DNA of 64,000 bases. Origin: Parageobacillus caldoxylosilyticus NBRC 107762. GTDB taxonomy: Bacteria > Bacillota > Bacilli > Bacillales > Anoxybacillaceae. Below are positions 25,946 through 35,364 of the stretch, in pieces (positions within the stretch are counted from its first letter, which is position 1; each line of letters begins with the position of its first letter). A program made the translations under genes and the position numbers. The stretch is taken from positions 30,294-94,293 of the forward strand of contig NZ_BAWO01000029.1 in the NCBI RefSeq assembly GCF_000632715.1. Reading direction: 5' to 3'. Under the pieces are notes generated by a model. The model was not told where the DNA came from, did not search any database, and saw only the letters and a list, made by a program, of their open reading frames with translations.

Positions 25946-26953
25946 GTGAAACAACGTGTAACGATGCGTGATATAGCCAGAAAACTTGGAGTGAGCAGCG
26001 TCACTGTTTCAAAAGCACTAAATGATAAGGAAGGTGTCAGTGAAGAGCTGCGGAAAAAAATTAAGGAAACGGCCCGGGAGATGGGGTATCGTTTGAATAC
26101 GCTGGCCAAAGCGATGAAGGAAGGGTATTCGTATAACGTTGGTGTCGTCATTCCGGAACGATTTATTGGAGATACACAATCATTTTATTTGCGGTTTTAC
26201 CAGCATATCGCCAAAGCATTAGATCATTACGGCTATTGCAGTATATTACACATTTTGACTGCGGAAGACGAGGAGCAGCTGCAGCTGCCGCGGGTGTATA
26301 ATGAACGGAAAGTAGACGGTTTCATTATGCTTGGACAAGTAAATAAAGAATATGCCTCGCTTTTTCAACAAATTGAGCTGCCTGTCGTATTTCTTGATTT
26401 CTATCATGACCAAGATGTTGACTGCGTGTTAACGGATAACTTTTTTGGTATGTATGAGTTGACTAATCATTTAATTCAATGTGGCCATCGGGAAATTGCT
26501 TTTGTCGGGAATATTTACTCTACAAGCAGCATTCAAGACCGTTTTTTAGGCTACTATAAATCATTGTTGGAACATCGTATTCCTTTACGAGAGGAATATA
26601 TCATTAGCGACCGTGATGAAAAAGGGAAATATATTGATTTTGTATTGCCGAAAAACATGCCGACTGCTTTTGTATGCAACTGTGATCAAGTAGCCTATCA
26701 TTTGGTTCATACGCTCAAAGAGTTAGGGTACCGTGTTCCCGAAGATTGTTCTGTTGTAGGATTTGATAATGACATTTATGCCACATTGGCGGAGCCTAAC
26801 TTAACGACTGTACAAGTGAATATGGAAGAAATGTCCGATTTGGCTGTAAAGATGATCATCGAGAAAAGTAAAGACCGGAATAAAAAGTATGGCAGGGTTT
26901 TAGTGAAAGGACAAATTATTTATCGGGACTCTGTCCAACGTATAAATGATTGA
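25946..26953 (+). CDS. LacI family transcriptional regulator
   Basis: The 335-residue protein has a LacI helix-turn-helix (VTMRDIARKLGVSSVTVSKA, hinge AREMGYRLNTLAKAMKEG) and a periplasmic-binding-like effector domain (GVVIPERFIGDTQSFYLRFY, then VDCVLTDNFFGMYELTNHL). GTG 25946 follows ACGGGGT at the right distance and gives a typical MKQRVTMRDIA start; upstream TTG codons are alternatives. It sits between the CE7 esterase and alpha-galactosidase genes, so it probably senses a manno-oligosaccharide or galactoside and controls this locus. The stop codon is close to the next gene. Confidence 0.9.
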   Translation: MKQRVTMRDIARKLGVSSVTVSKALNDKEGVSEELRKKIKETAREMGYRLNTLAKAMKEGYSYNVGVVIPERFIGDTQSFYLRFYQHIAKALDHYGYCSILHILTAEDEEQLQLPRVYNERKVDGFIMLGQVNKEYASLFQQIELPVVFLDFYHDQDVDCVLTDNFFGMYELTNHLIQCGHREIAFVGNIYSTSSIQDRFLGYYKSLLEHRIPLREEYIISDRDEKGKYIDFVLPKNMPTAFVCNCDQVAYHLVHTLKELGYRVPEDCSVVGFDNDIYATLAEPNLTTVQVNMEEMSDLAVKMIIEKSKDRNKKYGRVLVKGQIIYRDSVQRIND

Positions 26954-26985
26954 GATGGCATAACAAAAAGCGGAGGGGGATAGCT

Positions 26986-29217
26986 GTGCCGATTCAAGTA
27001 AATGAGGAAACAAAAGAATTTCATTTATTTAATGAGAATATCAGTTATATTTTTCGGGTGCTAGAAAAAAGCAACCAATTGGAACATTTGTACTATGGAA
27101 AGCGAATCAAACATCGTGATTCTTTTCAGCATCTCATTGAACGGGAAGTACGGCCGTCTTGCAATATGTTTGAAGGCGACTATACTTCATCGCTTGAACA
27201 TATTAAACAGGAATATCCAAGCTACGGAACGACGGACTATCGCTATCCGTCCTATGTGATCATGAATGATATCGGGAGCACCGTGACGAATTTCCAATAT
27301 GATAGTTATCGAATTATTGCTGGAAAGCCGAAACTTCCTTTTCTGCCGGCTACATATGTGGAGAACCCAGAAGAAGCAGATACATTGGAAGTGACATTAA
27401 TCGACGATGTCCTACAGTGTAAGTTGGTTTTAAGCTATACGATTTATCGTCATCGCAATGTTATTTGTCGAAATGCCAAATTAGTGAATGAAGGGGAAAA
27501 GGCGTTTTATATCCACCATGCCATGAGCAGCAGTGTTGATTTTCCGGACAGTGATTTTGAAATGGTGCAGTTATCGGGAGCATGGGCAAGAGAGTTTCAT
27601 TTGGAAACAAAAAAAATAACAAAGGGAATCCAGTCTGTATATAGTGTTCGCGGGGCAAGCAGTCATATTCATAACCCATTTCTTGCTTTAAAACGACCGG
27701 ATGCAACGGAACATAAGGGGGAAGTTTACGGTTTTAGTCTTGTCTACAGCGGAAATTTCTTGGCGCAAGTCGAAGTCGATACGTATGATGTGACCCGCGT
27801 GCTAATGGGCATTCATCCATTTCAGTTTCGTTGGAAGCTGTATCCGACCGAATCGTTTCAAACGCCCGAATGTGTGATGGTTTATTCCGACCAAGGATTA
27901 AATGGAATGAGCCAAACGTATCACGATTTATACCGTACCCATTTAGTAAGAGGACCATGGCGGGATCGTCCTCGCCCTATTTTAATTAATAACTGGGAAG
28001 CGACCTATTTTGATTTTAATGAAGAAAAAATTTTGCAAATCGCTAAAACGGCAAAAGAACTTGGAATAGAATTGTTCGTGTTGGACGATGGCTGGTTTGG
28101 CAATCGGAATGATGATACAAGCTCGCTGGGCGACTGGTTTGAAAATAGGGAGAAACTCCCAAGTGGTATTAAAGGATTATCGGAAAAAATTGAAGCGTTA
28201 GGGATGAAGTTCGGTTTATGGTTTGAACCAGAAATGGTTTGTAAAGGCACAAAACTGTTCCAAGAACATCCCGATTGGGTGATTGCTACACCGAACCGCC
28301 GCATGTCCCATGGCAGAAATCAATTTGTTTTGGATTTTTCCAAACAGGAAGTGGTAGATTATATTTTCGGCTTAATGAGTCACGTAATAGAAAATGCAAA
28401 GATCTCTTATATTAAGTGGGATATGAATCGGTATATAACTGAACCATACTCCAATGGATTGCCTGCCGACCGACAAGGGGAAGTATTCCATCGTTATATA
28501 TTAGGAGTTTACCAATTATACGAACGATTGTTGGAAGCGTTTCCTCACATTTTATTTGAATCCTGTGCGGGTGGTGGCGGAAGGTTTGATCCAGGGATGC
28601 TATATTACGCACCGCAAGCATGGACGAGTGATGACACCGATGCGGTGGAACGGCTGAAAATTCAATATGGTGCTTCCCTCGTATACCCGTTAAGTTCGAT
28701 TGGCAGCCATGTTTCAGCTGTTCCAAATCATCAAGTTGGACGGATAACTCCGCTTGACACAAGAGCTAATGTTGCTTATTTCGGAACGTTTGGATATGAG
28801 TTGGATATTACGAAATTAACGGACGAAGAAAAAGAAAAGGTGAAGCAGCAAGTCACCTTTTTTAAAGAAAAGAGACAACTTATTCATCACGGCCGTTTTT
28901 ATCGGCTGCTTGACCCGTTCCACTCGAATGAAGTGGCATGGATGGTTGTATCAGAAGACCAAAAAGAAGCCATCGTAGGCTATTATCAAGTACTGGCCAA
29001 ACCAAATGATCGTTATCACCGTCTCAAGTTAAAGGGATTGCATCCGGATTTCCTTTATGTTGTAGAAGGAAAAGGGACTACCCATTACGGCGATGAGCTG
29101 ATGAACGTTGGGATGATTTTTGCTGAGAATTACACAGACCGTGCCCATGAATATTGGCAGCGTGAGAAGAAAGGCGATTTTGCTTCGCAAGTTTTCGTGT
29201 TGAAGGCAATATCTTAA
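26986..29217 (+). CDS. Alpha-galactosidase, GH36
   Basis: The 743-residue enzyme is of normal GH36 length (AgaN/AgaB-like). An N-terminal beta-supersandwich domain precedes the TIM barrel (RPILINNWEATYFDFNEEKI, FVLDDGWFGNRNDDTSSLGD). The nucleophile Asp lies in SYIKWDMNRYITE and the acid/base Asp in WTSDDTDAVERL; the ESCAGGGGRFD motif is present. It removes alpha-1,6-galactosyl branches from galactomannan oligosaccharides or raffinose sugars. No signal peptide is present, so it is cytoplasmic. GGAGGGGGATAGCT precedes GTG 26986. An ATG at 26950 overlaps the regulator gene and has no ribosome site. Confidence 0.94.
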   Translation: MPIQVNEETKEFHLFNENISYIFRVLEKSNQLEHLYYGKRIKHRDSFQHLIEREVRPSCNMFEGDYTSSLEHIKQEYPSYGTTDYRYPSYVIMNDIGSTVTNFQYDSYRIIAGKPKLPFLPATYVENPEEADTLEVTLIDDVLQCKLVLSYTIYRHRNVICRNAKLVNEGEKAFYIHHAMSSSVDFPDSDFEMVQLSGAWAREFHLETKKITKGIQSVYSVRGASSHIHNPFLALKRPDATEHKGEVYGFSLVYSGNFLAQVEVDTYDVTRVLMGIHPFQFRWKLYPTESFQTPECVMVYSDQGLNGMSQTYHDLYRTHLVRGPWRDRPRPILINNWEATYFDFNEEKILQIAKTAKELGIELFVLDDGWFGNRNDDTSSLGDWFENREKLPSGIKGLSEKIEALGMKFGLWFEPEMVCKGTKLFQEHPDWVIATPNRRMSHGRNQFVLDFSKQEVVDYIFGLMSHVIENAKISYIKWDMNRYITEPYSNGLPADRQGEVFHRYILGVYQLYERLLEAFPHILFESCAGGGGRFDPGMLYYAPQAWTSDDTDAVERLKIQYGASLVYPLSSIGSHVSAVPNHQVGRITPLDTRANVAYFGTFGYELDITKLTDEEKEKVKQQVTFFKEKRQLIHHGRFYRLLDPFHSNEVAWMVVSEDQKEAIVGYYQVLAKPNDRYHRLKLKGLHPDFLYVVEGKGTTHYGDELMNVGMIFAENYTDRAHEYWQREKKGDFASQVFVLKAIS

Positions 29218-29328
29218 GTTTATACGGAAGGGACACCGTCATTTTTACTTTCGTTGTGGAAAAACGGAAAGAAACCGTTTCGCTTCGATGAATGATAATG
29301 AATCAGGTAGCACGGGGGTGGGGATACG

Positions 29329-30249
29329 ATGAAACATTATATGGTATTTGATATTGGCGGCACCCATGTAAAACATGCCGTCATGAATGAGACAGGCAGT
29401 TTTTTAGAAAAGGGAAGTTACCCTTCCGAACGAAATGATTTTGAGAAATTTAAAGAAGATTTGCTGGCTGTCGTACGGCAGGCAAAGGAGCGTTATGAAG
29501 TGGTGGGAATTGCAATGAGCTGCCCTGGCGGAGTGGATAGTGACAGCGGTGTGATCGGAGGGAGCAGTGCTCTTCCTTGCATTCATGGCCCGAATTTTAA
29601 AGAAGTATTTGGGAGTGAAACCGGTCTTCCGGTGGAATTGGAAAATGACGCGAATTGCGCGGCCCTTGGGGAGCTTTGGAAAGGAGCGGCGAAACATAAT
29701 CGAGATGTTTTATTTGTCGTAGTAGGAACGGGAATCGGCGGAGCGGTTGTCAAAGACCGAAAAATTCATAAAGGTGCCCACCTGCATGGCGGGGAGTTTG
29801 GTTATATGATTATGGATGTCCGCAACGAAAACGGGAATATAGAATGCAAAACATGGAGCGACATTGGTGCGACCGGAGCGCTTGTCTGCCGTGTTGCTAA
29901 AGAAAAAGGATTAAGCGTCCATGAGCTAAACGGTGAAAAGGTTTTTGCGATGACGGAACAAGGAGACCTGCAGGCACAAAAGGCAATTGATGAATTTTAT
30001 TTTGCGTTAGCGCGGGGAATTTTTAATATTCAATATGTATACGACCCGGAAAAAATTATTCTCGGCGGTGCGATCAGCAATCGCGAGGATTTTATTGAAC
30101 AAATTGAGAAAAGACTATCTTTGCTTATGTCCCATATAGGTATTGCTAAAGTAAGACCGGTCATCGAAAAATGCCATTTTAAAAACGACGCCAATCTGCT
30201 CGGCGCGCTTTATCATTATATGCAACGGCGCGGGGAGTTAATAGAGTAA
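29329..30249 (+). CDS. ROK family sugar kinase
   Basis: The 306-residue protein has ROK phosphate loops (VFDIGGTHVKHAVMNETG and VVVGTGIGGAVVKD) and the active-site Asp in ELENDANCAALGE. The HGGEFGY histidine is present, but the CxCGxxGCxE zinc motif of typical glucokinases is replaced by IECKTWSDIG. This places it with non-zinc ROK kinases (beta-glucoside or amino-sugar type). In a mannan cluster it may phosphorylate mannose or a manno-oligosaccharide, which is inference. CGGGGGTGGGGATACG precedes ATG 29329. A strong terminator follows. Confidence 0.85.
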   Translation: MKHYMVFDIGGTHVKHAVMNETGSFLEKGSYPSERNDFEKFKEDLLAVVRQAKERYEVVGIAMSCPGGVDSDSGVIGGSSALPCIHGPNFKEVFGSETGLPVELENDANCAALGELWKGAAKHNRDVLFVVVGTGIGGAVVKDRKIHKGAHLHGGEFGYMIMDVRNENGNIECKTWSDIGATGALVCRVAKEKGLSVHELNGEKVFAMTEQGDLQAQKAIDEFYFALARGIFNIQYVYDPEKIILGGAISNREDFIEQIEKRLSLLMSHIGIAKVRPVIEKCHFKNDANLLGALYHYMQRRGELIE

Positions 30250-30255
30250 GAAAAG

Positions 30256-30289
30256 AACCTGTTCTATCTGCGGATAGAGCAGGTTTTTA
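30256..30289 (+). terminator. Intrinsic terminator after the ROK kinase gene
   Basis: AACCTGTTCTATC / GATAGAGCAGGTT perfect 13-bp stem, loop TGCG, T-tract. Confidence 0.9.
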
Positions 30290-30345
30290 TTTTGCGCGAA
30301 AGCGAAGGAGGTGATGAATTATATAAATATATTTAAATAAAAGTA

Positions 30346-30374
30346 TAGACTTTTTAAATGTTTATGTATATAAT
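30346..30374 (+). promoter_or_regulatory. Promoter of the manno-oligosaccharide ABC importer operon
   Basis: TAGACT (30346-30351), 17 bp, TATAAT (30369-30374). Predicted start about 30381, just upstream of the operator at 30413. Confidence 0.6.
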
Positions 30375-30412
30375 TTAATTGAATAGAATAATTAATTTAA
30401 ATTTTTTGTTAT

Positions 30413-30428
30413 TTGCAAGCGCTTTAAT
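30413..30428. promoter_or_regulatory. CcpA cre-like / LacI-family operator
   Basis: TTGCAAGCGCTTTAAT matches the cre consensus at about 13 of 16 positions, including the central CG. It lies downstream of the predicted transcription start, consistent with roadblock repression by CcpA or by the LacI protein encoded in this cluster. Confidence 0.62.
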
Positions 30429-30461
30429 AGGGGGAATGTCTTTCAAGAAAGGTGGGAGAGA

Positions 30462-31349
30462 GTGGTGACAAAGTCACGAACGTTTGTCTTTTATATGTTT
30501 ATTTTGCCTTGGTTGCTTGGGTTTTTTATCTTTACTGCCGGACCAATGATTTATTCCCTTTACATGTCGTTTACCGACTATTCCGGTTTTGGTGAAGCGC
30601 ATTGGGTGGGGCTAGAAAACTATAAAAAAATCTTTACCGACGATCCATTGTTTTGGCAAGCATTATGGAATACTTTCTTTTATACGATTATTGGTGTGCC
30701 GCTTGGGTTGGTTGTTGGGTACATGTTAGCAGTCTTATTAAATACAAAAGTAAAATTTATGGGGATATTTCGGACGATTTTTTATTTACCTTCCATCGTC
30801 CCTGCCGTAGCTAGTTCATTGTTATGGATTTTGATTTTTCAGCCGGAATTTGGAATTGCCAATGCTATTTTATCCTTTTTCCATTTGCCGACTTCCAACT
30901 GGCTGTTAAGTGAAGCAATGGTGAAGCCGACGTTAATTATTATGAGCCTGTGGGGAGCAGGTGGTGGGATGGTCATTTACTTAGCAGGCTTGCAAAGCGT
31001 ACCATCGTCACTGTATGAGGCAGCAGAATTAGACGGTGCAGGAAAGTGGCACAAATTTTGGCATATTACCGTTCCAATGACGTCCAATGTTATTTTCTTT
31101 AATTTAATTATGGGTTTGATCGGTTCGTTTCAAATATTTACACAGGCATATGTAGTAAGTAACGGAAACGGTGGCCCGAACTACAAATCGTTGTTTTACG
31201 TTTTCTATCTTTATCAAGAAGCGTTTAAATTTTTCAAGATGGGCTACGCTTCTGCGCTAGCTTGGATTTTATTCGTGATTATTCTCATTGTGACGGTAAT
31301 TCAGTTCAAGATATTCGGCAAGAAGGTATATTACGAATTTGATGAATAA
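30462..31349 (+). CDS. Sugar ABC transporter permease (MalF-type)
   Basis: The 295-residue permease has six helices and the EAA loop EAAELDGAGKWHKFWHITVP near residue 190, the contact for the ATPase. The first helix is FVFYMFILPWLLGFFIFTAG. AAGGTGGGAGAGA precedes GTG 30462 (GTG 30465 is equally possible). It forms the first gene of a permease-permease-lipoprotein operon; the ATPase is not encoded and is presumably a shared MsmX-type protein. Context suggests manno-oligosaccharides as substrate. Confidence 0.9.
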   Translation: MVTKSRTFVFYMFILPWLLGFFIFTAGPMIYSLYMSFTDYSGFGEAHWVGLENYKKIFTDDPLFWQALWNTFFYTIIGVPLGLVVGYMLAVLLNTKVKFMGIFRTIFYLPSIVPAVASSLLWILIFQPEFGIANAILSFFHLPTSNWLLSEAMVKPTLIIMSLWGAGGGMVIYLAGLQSVPSSLYEAAELDGAGKWHKFWHITVPMTSNVIFFNLIMGLIGSFQIFTQAYVVSNGNGGPNYKSLFYVFYLYQEAFKFFKMGYASALAWILFVIILIVTVIQFKIFGKKVYYEFDE

Positions 31350-31370
31350 TTCGCTTAGAGAGGAGGGAGT

Positions 31371-32255
31371 ATGGTGGAACTGGCTGAAGCAAGGGTAGAG
31401 ACAAAGCCGGTAAAAATGCGAAGCATGAAGAGAGGCAAGCGGATAGAAAGAATCGTTATTTATGCCTTGCTCATTATTTTATCGATTGTATTTATTTTTC
31501 CGTTCTTTTGGTTGGTCGGCACATCTCTTAAACCGGAAAGCGAAGCGATGGCGTTTCCGCCTTCATTACTGCCAAAGAAATGGGATTGGGCGAATTATAA
31601 AGAAGTATTTGAAATTGTCCCTTTTGCTAAATATTATATTAACTCACTTATTGTTACCGTTGGCGGTGTGATAGGAACCGTTATTTCGTGTACGATTGTT
31701 GCCTATGGTTTTGCTCGCATTAAAGGGAAAGGAAGAGATTTTTGGTTTGCCGTGCTGTTGGCGACCATGATGCTTCCGCCACAGGTAACTATGATCCCTG
31801 TTTATATGATTTTCTCAAAACTTGGTTGGATTAATACATTTTTGCCGCTTATTGTGCCATCGTTCTTTGGAAATGCGTATTATATATTTTTGTTGCGTCA
31901 ATTCTTTAAAACTATTCCAAGAGAGCTGGAGGAATCTGCTTATCTGGATGGCTGCGGGACATTTGGGATCTTCTGGAGAATTATCATTCCACTTTCGATT
32001 CCTTCCGTCATTACCGTAGCATTGCTAAGCTTTATGGGATATTGGAATGACTTTTTAGGACCACTAATTTACTTAAATGATGAATCAAAATATACGCTTG
32101 CGTTAGGTATTCTTCAATTTAAAGGCGCTCTCATTGTTTCATGGGGACCAATGATGGCAGCTAGTGTACTAGTTCTTTTACCACTAATTATCCTTTTCTT
32201 TGTTGGGCAAAAATACTTTATCAGCGGAATTGCCACCACAGGGGTAAAAGGATAA
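31371..32255 (+). CDS. Sugar ABC transporter permease (MalG-type)
   Basis: The 294-residue protein has a cytoplasmic basic N-terminus, six helices (first IYALLIILSIVFIFPFFWLV) and the EAA loop ELEESAYLDGCGTFGIFWRI. It ends in the family-typical GQKYFISGIATTGVKG. GAGAGGAGGGAGT precedes ATG 31371, 21 bases after the MalF-type stop, showing one operon. It pairs with that permease. Confidence 0.92.
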   Translation: MVELAEARVETKPVKMRSMKRGKRIERIVIYALLIILSIVFIFPFFWLVGTSLKPESEAMAFPPSLLPKKWDWANYKEVFEIVPFAKYYINSLIVTVGGVIGTVISCTIVAYGFARIKGKGRDFWFAVLLATMMLPPQVTMIPVYMIFSKLGWINTFLPLIVPSFFGNAYYIFLLRQFFKTIPRELEESAYLDGCGTFGIFWRIIIPLSIPSVITVALLSFMGYWNDFLGPLIYLNDESKYTLALGILQFKGALIVSWGPMMAASVLVLLPLIILFFVGQKYFISGIATTGVKG

Positions 32256-32308
32256 AACAACCAATTAAGGTAGTAATTCATTTTTATATAAAAAGGGGGA
32301 TTGTAACA

Positions 32309-33589
32309 ATGAAGAAAACAAAAAGATGGTGGAGCATCCTCAGTATTTGCGCAGCACTTATTTTATCTATCGCTTTAGCAGGATGTTCTAATTCCGAAAA
32401 AGCTTCGGAAGGGAAAAAGGGCGATGTTACATTACGAATTTTAATTTGGAACAACAATCCGGAAGGAACAAAACTGGAAAATGAGATTTTCAGGGCATTT
32501 GAAAAGGAGAATCCTGGTATCAAGGTAAAAACGGTTTATGCCCCTTACGACAAATTTAATGATAAGTTTTTAACAATGTCCGCAGGAGGAGATCAACCGG
32601 ATTTAGTATGGATTCAGCCTGCCGCGTTTGGTCAATTTGTAGCCAAAGGATTGTTGATGGATTTAACCGACCGGGTGGAAAAAGAAATCAACAAAGATGA
32701 ATTTTTGCCGAACGTTTTAGAGTTAGGACAGGTAAATGGAAAGCAGTATGCATTGATCCGCGACGCTTCTGCCTTCCAAATGGGATATAACAAAGATTTA
32801 TTTGATAAAGCCGGCGTCCCTTATCCAAAAGATGATTGGACATGGGAAGACTTTTTAGAAGCAGCTAAAAAATTGACGAAAGTAGAAAACGGGAAAATTG
32901 TTCAATTTGGCATTGAAAATTTCTATACGAATGAGTTATTGGTCGAAAATGGTGGTGGATTTGTCAGCCCAGACGGCAAAAAAGTGATTATTGACAGCCC
33001 GGAATCGATAGAAGCGATTCAATTTGGTCGCGACCTTATTCATAAGTACCATGTTCAACCAACTTCTGCGCAATCGCAAGGCATGACGAATATGTTCCTA
33101 GCTGGAAAAGCGGCAATGAGATTACTAGGTCCTTGGGACTGGGCCGATACCGCGAAAAATGCTAATTTTAGATGGGATGTTGTGCCAATGCCGGCAGGAA
33201 AAGCTGGAAACGTAGCTGCTGCATCCTACCTTCCAATCGGTATTTCGAAAGGCACAAAGCATCCGGAAGAAGCATGGAAACTGTTGAAATTTTTAACGTA
33301 TGGAAAAGGTCAAGACCTGCAATTAAATACCATCTCTGCTGTATCTGTGATGAAGCGAAATGCGGATAAAATTGAAAGCATGAAAAACGCGCCGGAAAAC
33401 GCAAAATCACTGGCAAAAACGTTAAAAGAAGGGAAAACCGTGCGAAATGCGCCGTATACTCCGGAATATGCAGAAATTGTGAACAAAATACAGCCAGTCA
33501 TTGATAATATCAACTTAAAAAATCTAGATGTGGAAAAAGAGTTGAAGAAAATAGCGGATCAAATCAGAAAAGAATATAACTTACAATAA
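32309..33589 (+). CDS. Extracellular sugar-binding lipoprotein of the ABC importer
   Basis: The 426-residue protein has a lipoprotein signal peptide (SILSICAALILSIALAGCSN; the lipobox LAGC is cleaved before Cys) and a family-1 solute-binding fold: RILIWNNNPEGTKLENEIFR, PDLVWIQPAAFGQFVAKGLL, then YALIRDASAFQMGYNKDLFD. It should capture oligosaccharides for the two upstream permeases. AAAAAGGGGGATTGTAACA precedes ATG 32309. A terminator follows, consistent with the operon end. Confidence 0.92.
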   Translation: MKKTKRWWSILSICAALILSIALAGCSNSEKASEGKKGDVTLRILIWNNNPEGTKLENEIFRAFEKENPGIKVKTVYAPYDKFNDKFLTMSAGGDQPDLVWIQPAAFGQFVAKGLLMDLTDRVEKEINKDEFLPNVLELGQVNGKQYALIRDASAFQMGYNKDLFDKAGVPYPKDDWTWEDFLEAAKKLTKVENGKIVQFGIENFYTNELLVENGGGFVSPDGKKVIIDSPESIEAIQFGRDLIHKYHVQPTSAQSQGMTNMFLAGKAAMRLLGPWDWADTAKNANFRWDVVPMPAGKAGNVAAASYLPIGISKGTKHPEEAWKLLKFLTYGKGQDLQLNTISAVSVMKRNADKIESMKNAPENAKSLAKTLKEGKTVRNAPYTPEYAEIVNKIQPVIDNINLKNLDVEKELKKIADQIRKEYNLQ

Positions 33590-33606
33590 ATCTAGTTTTT
33601 AAAGGG

Positions 33607-33643
33607 AGGTGTTTGTTTTCCAGTGAAAACAAACACCTTTTTC
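33607..33643 (+). terminator. Intrinsic terminator of the ABC importer operon
   Basis: AGGTGTTTGTTTT / AAAACAAACACCT stem (13 bp), then TTTTCC. It removes any case for a GH113 start upstream of 33643. Confidence 0.88.
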
Positions 33644-33678
33644 CTCGCACAAATATGGCGTACAGGAAAGGAGACGGT

Positions 33679-34629
33679 ATGATGGGCACGAACTGGGAGA
33701 TCAAGAGTTTTAATTTCGTTACGTGGGATTGGTCAAAAGACGTGGAACTGGATCAAGCAAAGCGTGAAATAGATGAGATGGTGAAACGGTGTGCTATCAA
33801 TACGGTGACGTTTGCTTTTGCGGCAAGACAAGAGCATTGTTATTCCACTTATATCGACTGGAAAAGCGGGTTCATGCCCAATCTAAATGAATTAAGTGAA
33901 CTGATTCATTATGCAAAGTCTAAAGGATTAAAAACAATTGTCAAACCAATGGTAAACGTCAATGATGGATACTGGCGCGCCTATATTCGCTTTTTTGATG
34001 AAGATGTTCCATGCGAGCCAAAATGGAGCGATTGGTTTCGCCATTATAATGAATACATGCTGGCGTATGGCCAATTTTGCGAGCAGAACGGTGTGGATAT
34101 GCTAATTATCGGCTGTGAAATGGTAGGAACCGATCATCGTGAACAAGAATGGCGTTATTTAATTAGCCAGTTGCGGCAAGTATATGGTGGGGCATTAACC
34201 TATAATTGTGATAAATATCAAGAGCATAACGTAAAATGGTGGGACGCCCTCGATTATATTTCTTCATCGGGCTACTATCCGAAAGGAATGATTGAAAATG
34301 AGTTAGAACGGATTGAACAAGTCGTCCGCCATTATGGAAAGCCGTTTTTCTTCGCCGAGGCGGGCTGTCCTGCCGTCGTTGGAGCTTCCGCGGTGCCAAA
34401 TGACTGGAAAATCATTGATAAGGGAATTCCAAGTGAGAAGGAGCAGGCGGACTACTACACGGAGTTTTTATCGATATGTGCAAAAAAGGAGTTTATAAGC
34501 GGATTTTGTTTCTGGGATTGGCCAATCAAATCGCCGGCAACAAAAGAAGAAATCGAACAACCTGGACAGTATAGCATCAAATGGAAACAGGCAGAGCAGA
34601 TTGTAGCACATTTCTATCGAACGCATTAA
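33679..34629 (+). CDS. Beta-mannanase, GH113
   Basis: The protein has 316 residues and no signal peptide. The TIM barrel carries two catalytic glutamates as in GH113: MLIIGCEMVGTDHRE (acid/base) and PFFFAEAGCPAVV (nucleophile). Also seen are the strand YISSSGYYPKG and GFCFWDWPIKSPA near the end. GH113 enzymes cleave beta-1,4-mannan; a cytoplasmic member would trim imported manno-oligosaccharides. AAAGGAG precedes ATG 33679 (ATG 33682 is equivalent). It is a second mannanase unrelated to the secreted GH5-type enzyme of this cluster. Confidence 0.85.
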   Translation: MMGTNWEIKSFNFVTWDWSKDVELDQAKREIDEMVKRCAINTVTFAFAARQEHCYSTYIDWKSGFMPNLNELSELIHYAKSKGLKTIVKPMVNVNDGYWRAYIRFFDEDVPCEPKWSDWFRHYNEYMLAYGQFCEQNGVDMLIIGCEMVGTDHREQEWRYLISQLRQVYGGALTYNCDKYQEHNVKWWDALDYISSSGYYPKGMIENELERIEQVVRHYGKPFFFAEAGCPAVVGASAVPNDWKIIDKGIPSEKEQADYYTEFLSICAKKEFISGFCFWDWPIKSPATKEEIEQPGQYSIKWKQAEQIVAHFYRTH

Positions 34630-34689
34630 AAAAGTATAGCCCTTTTGTACTATTGGTTTATAATAGAAAGCAGAGGTAGGCGATATGTT

Positions 34690-35340
34690 GTGAGAATGCG
34701 AAAAAAAACAAAAAAACGGTCATTTTTGGACAGTAAATATTTTTCCTTTATGGATACTACTTATCGCCTGATTAAATCCAGTTTGTTGTTTTGGGTTTAT
34801 TTATTTAAGCATGCCATTGTTCTAGGATTTTCTATTTCTTTTTGTACATTGATTGATGTGGTCGAGGAAATTTTAGGTGGCAACGCGCAGGCGATACGTC
34901 AGTTATTTCGGGAAAAAAGCAAAAGATATCGCAACAGCAAGATCCTATCGCTTCTTCTTATCGGATTGACGATCTATTTTAGTGCCTTTGTCATTCTTCC
35001 TTTTCCTAAAGGATGGAGTTCTGCCGTTGTTGCTACGATTAAATTTGTTTGTTTGTATATGCTGTTGCTTATATGGATTTTGTTCATGTATACGTCTTAT
35101 ACGATGGTGAAACTACAACTGCCAGCGAAACAAGCTGCTTTATATGGATTTTATTTAATGGTTAAACATTTTCTTCGTTCTTTTGCACTGTTGCTAGTGT
35201 TTTTGGCTATCATATGGTTAAGTGGCTATAATGCGGTTTTTTTCCTTTTCTTTGCCCCGTCTATTTACGTGATGTGCACGAGGGCTATCATCGGTTCCAT
35301 TTATCGGTCCGATCGAGAACAATCATCGGTGTTTATATAA
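34690..35340 (+). CDS. DUF624 / YesL-like membrane protein
   Basis: The 216-residue protein has four to five helices (SSLLFWVYLFKHAIVLGFSI, SAFVILPFPKGW, FVCLYMLLLIWILFMYTSYT, FALLLVFLAIIWLSGYNAVF) and a basic N-terminus. YesL/DUF624 proteins often accompany sugar ABC importers; their role is unknown. GAGGTAGG precedes GTG 34690. Its place directly after the mannanase gene is the main support for the name. Confidence 0.6.
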   Translation: MRMRKKTKKRSFLDSKYFSFMDTTYRLIKSSLLFWVYLFKHAIVLGFSISFCTLIDVVEEILGGNAQAIRQLFREKSKRYRNSKILSLLLIGLTIYFSAFVILPFPKGWSSAVVATIKFVCLYMLLLIWILFMYTSYTMVKLQLPAKQAALYGFYLMVKHFLRSFALLLVFLAIIWLSGYNAVFFLFFAPSIYVMCTRAIIGSIYRSDREQSSVFI

Positions 35341-35364
35341 ATTCTTTGTAATTAGGTGATGGTA

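Noticed and set aside
29221..29328. cre-like sequence AAACCGTTTCGC upstream of the ROK kinase gene
   Set aside because: Too many mismatches to the cre consensus when aligned on the central CG.
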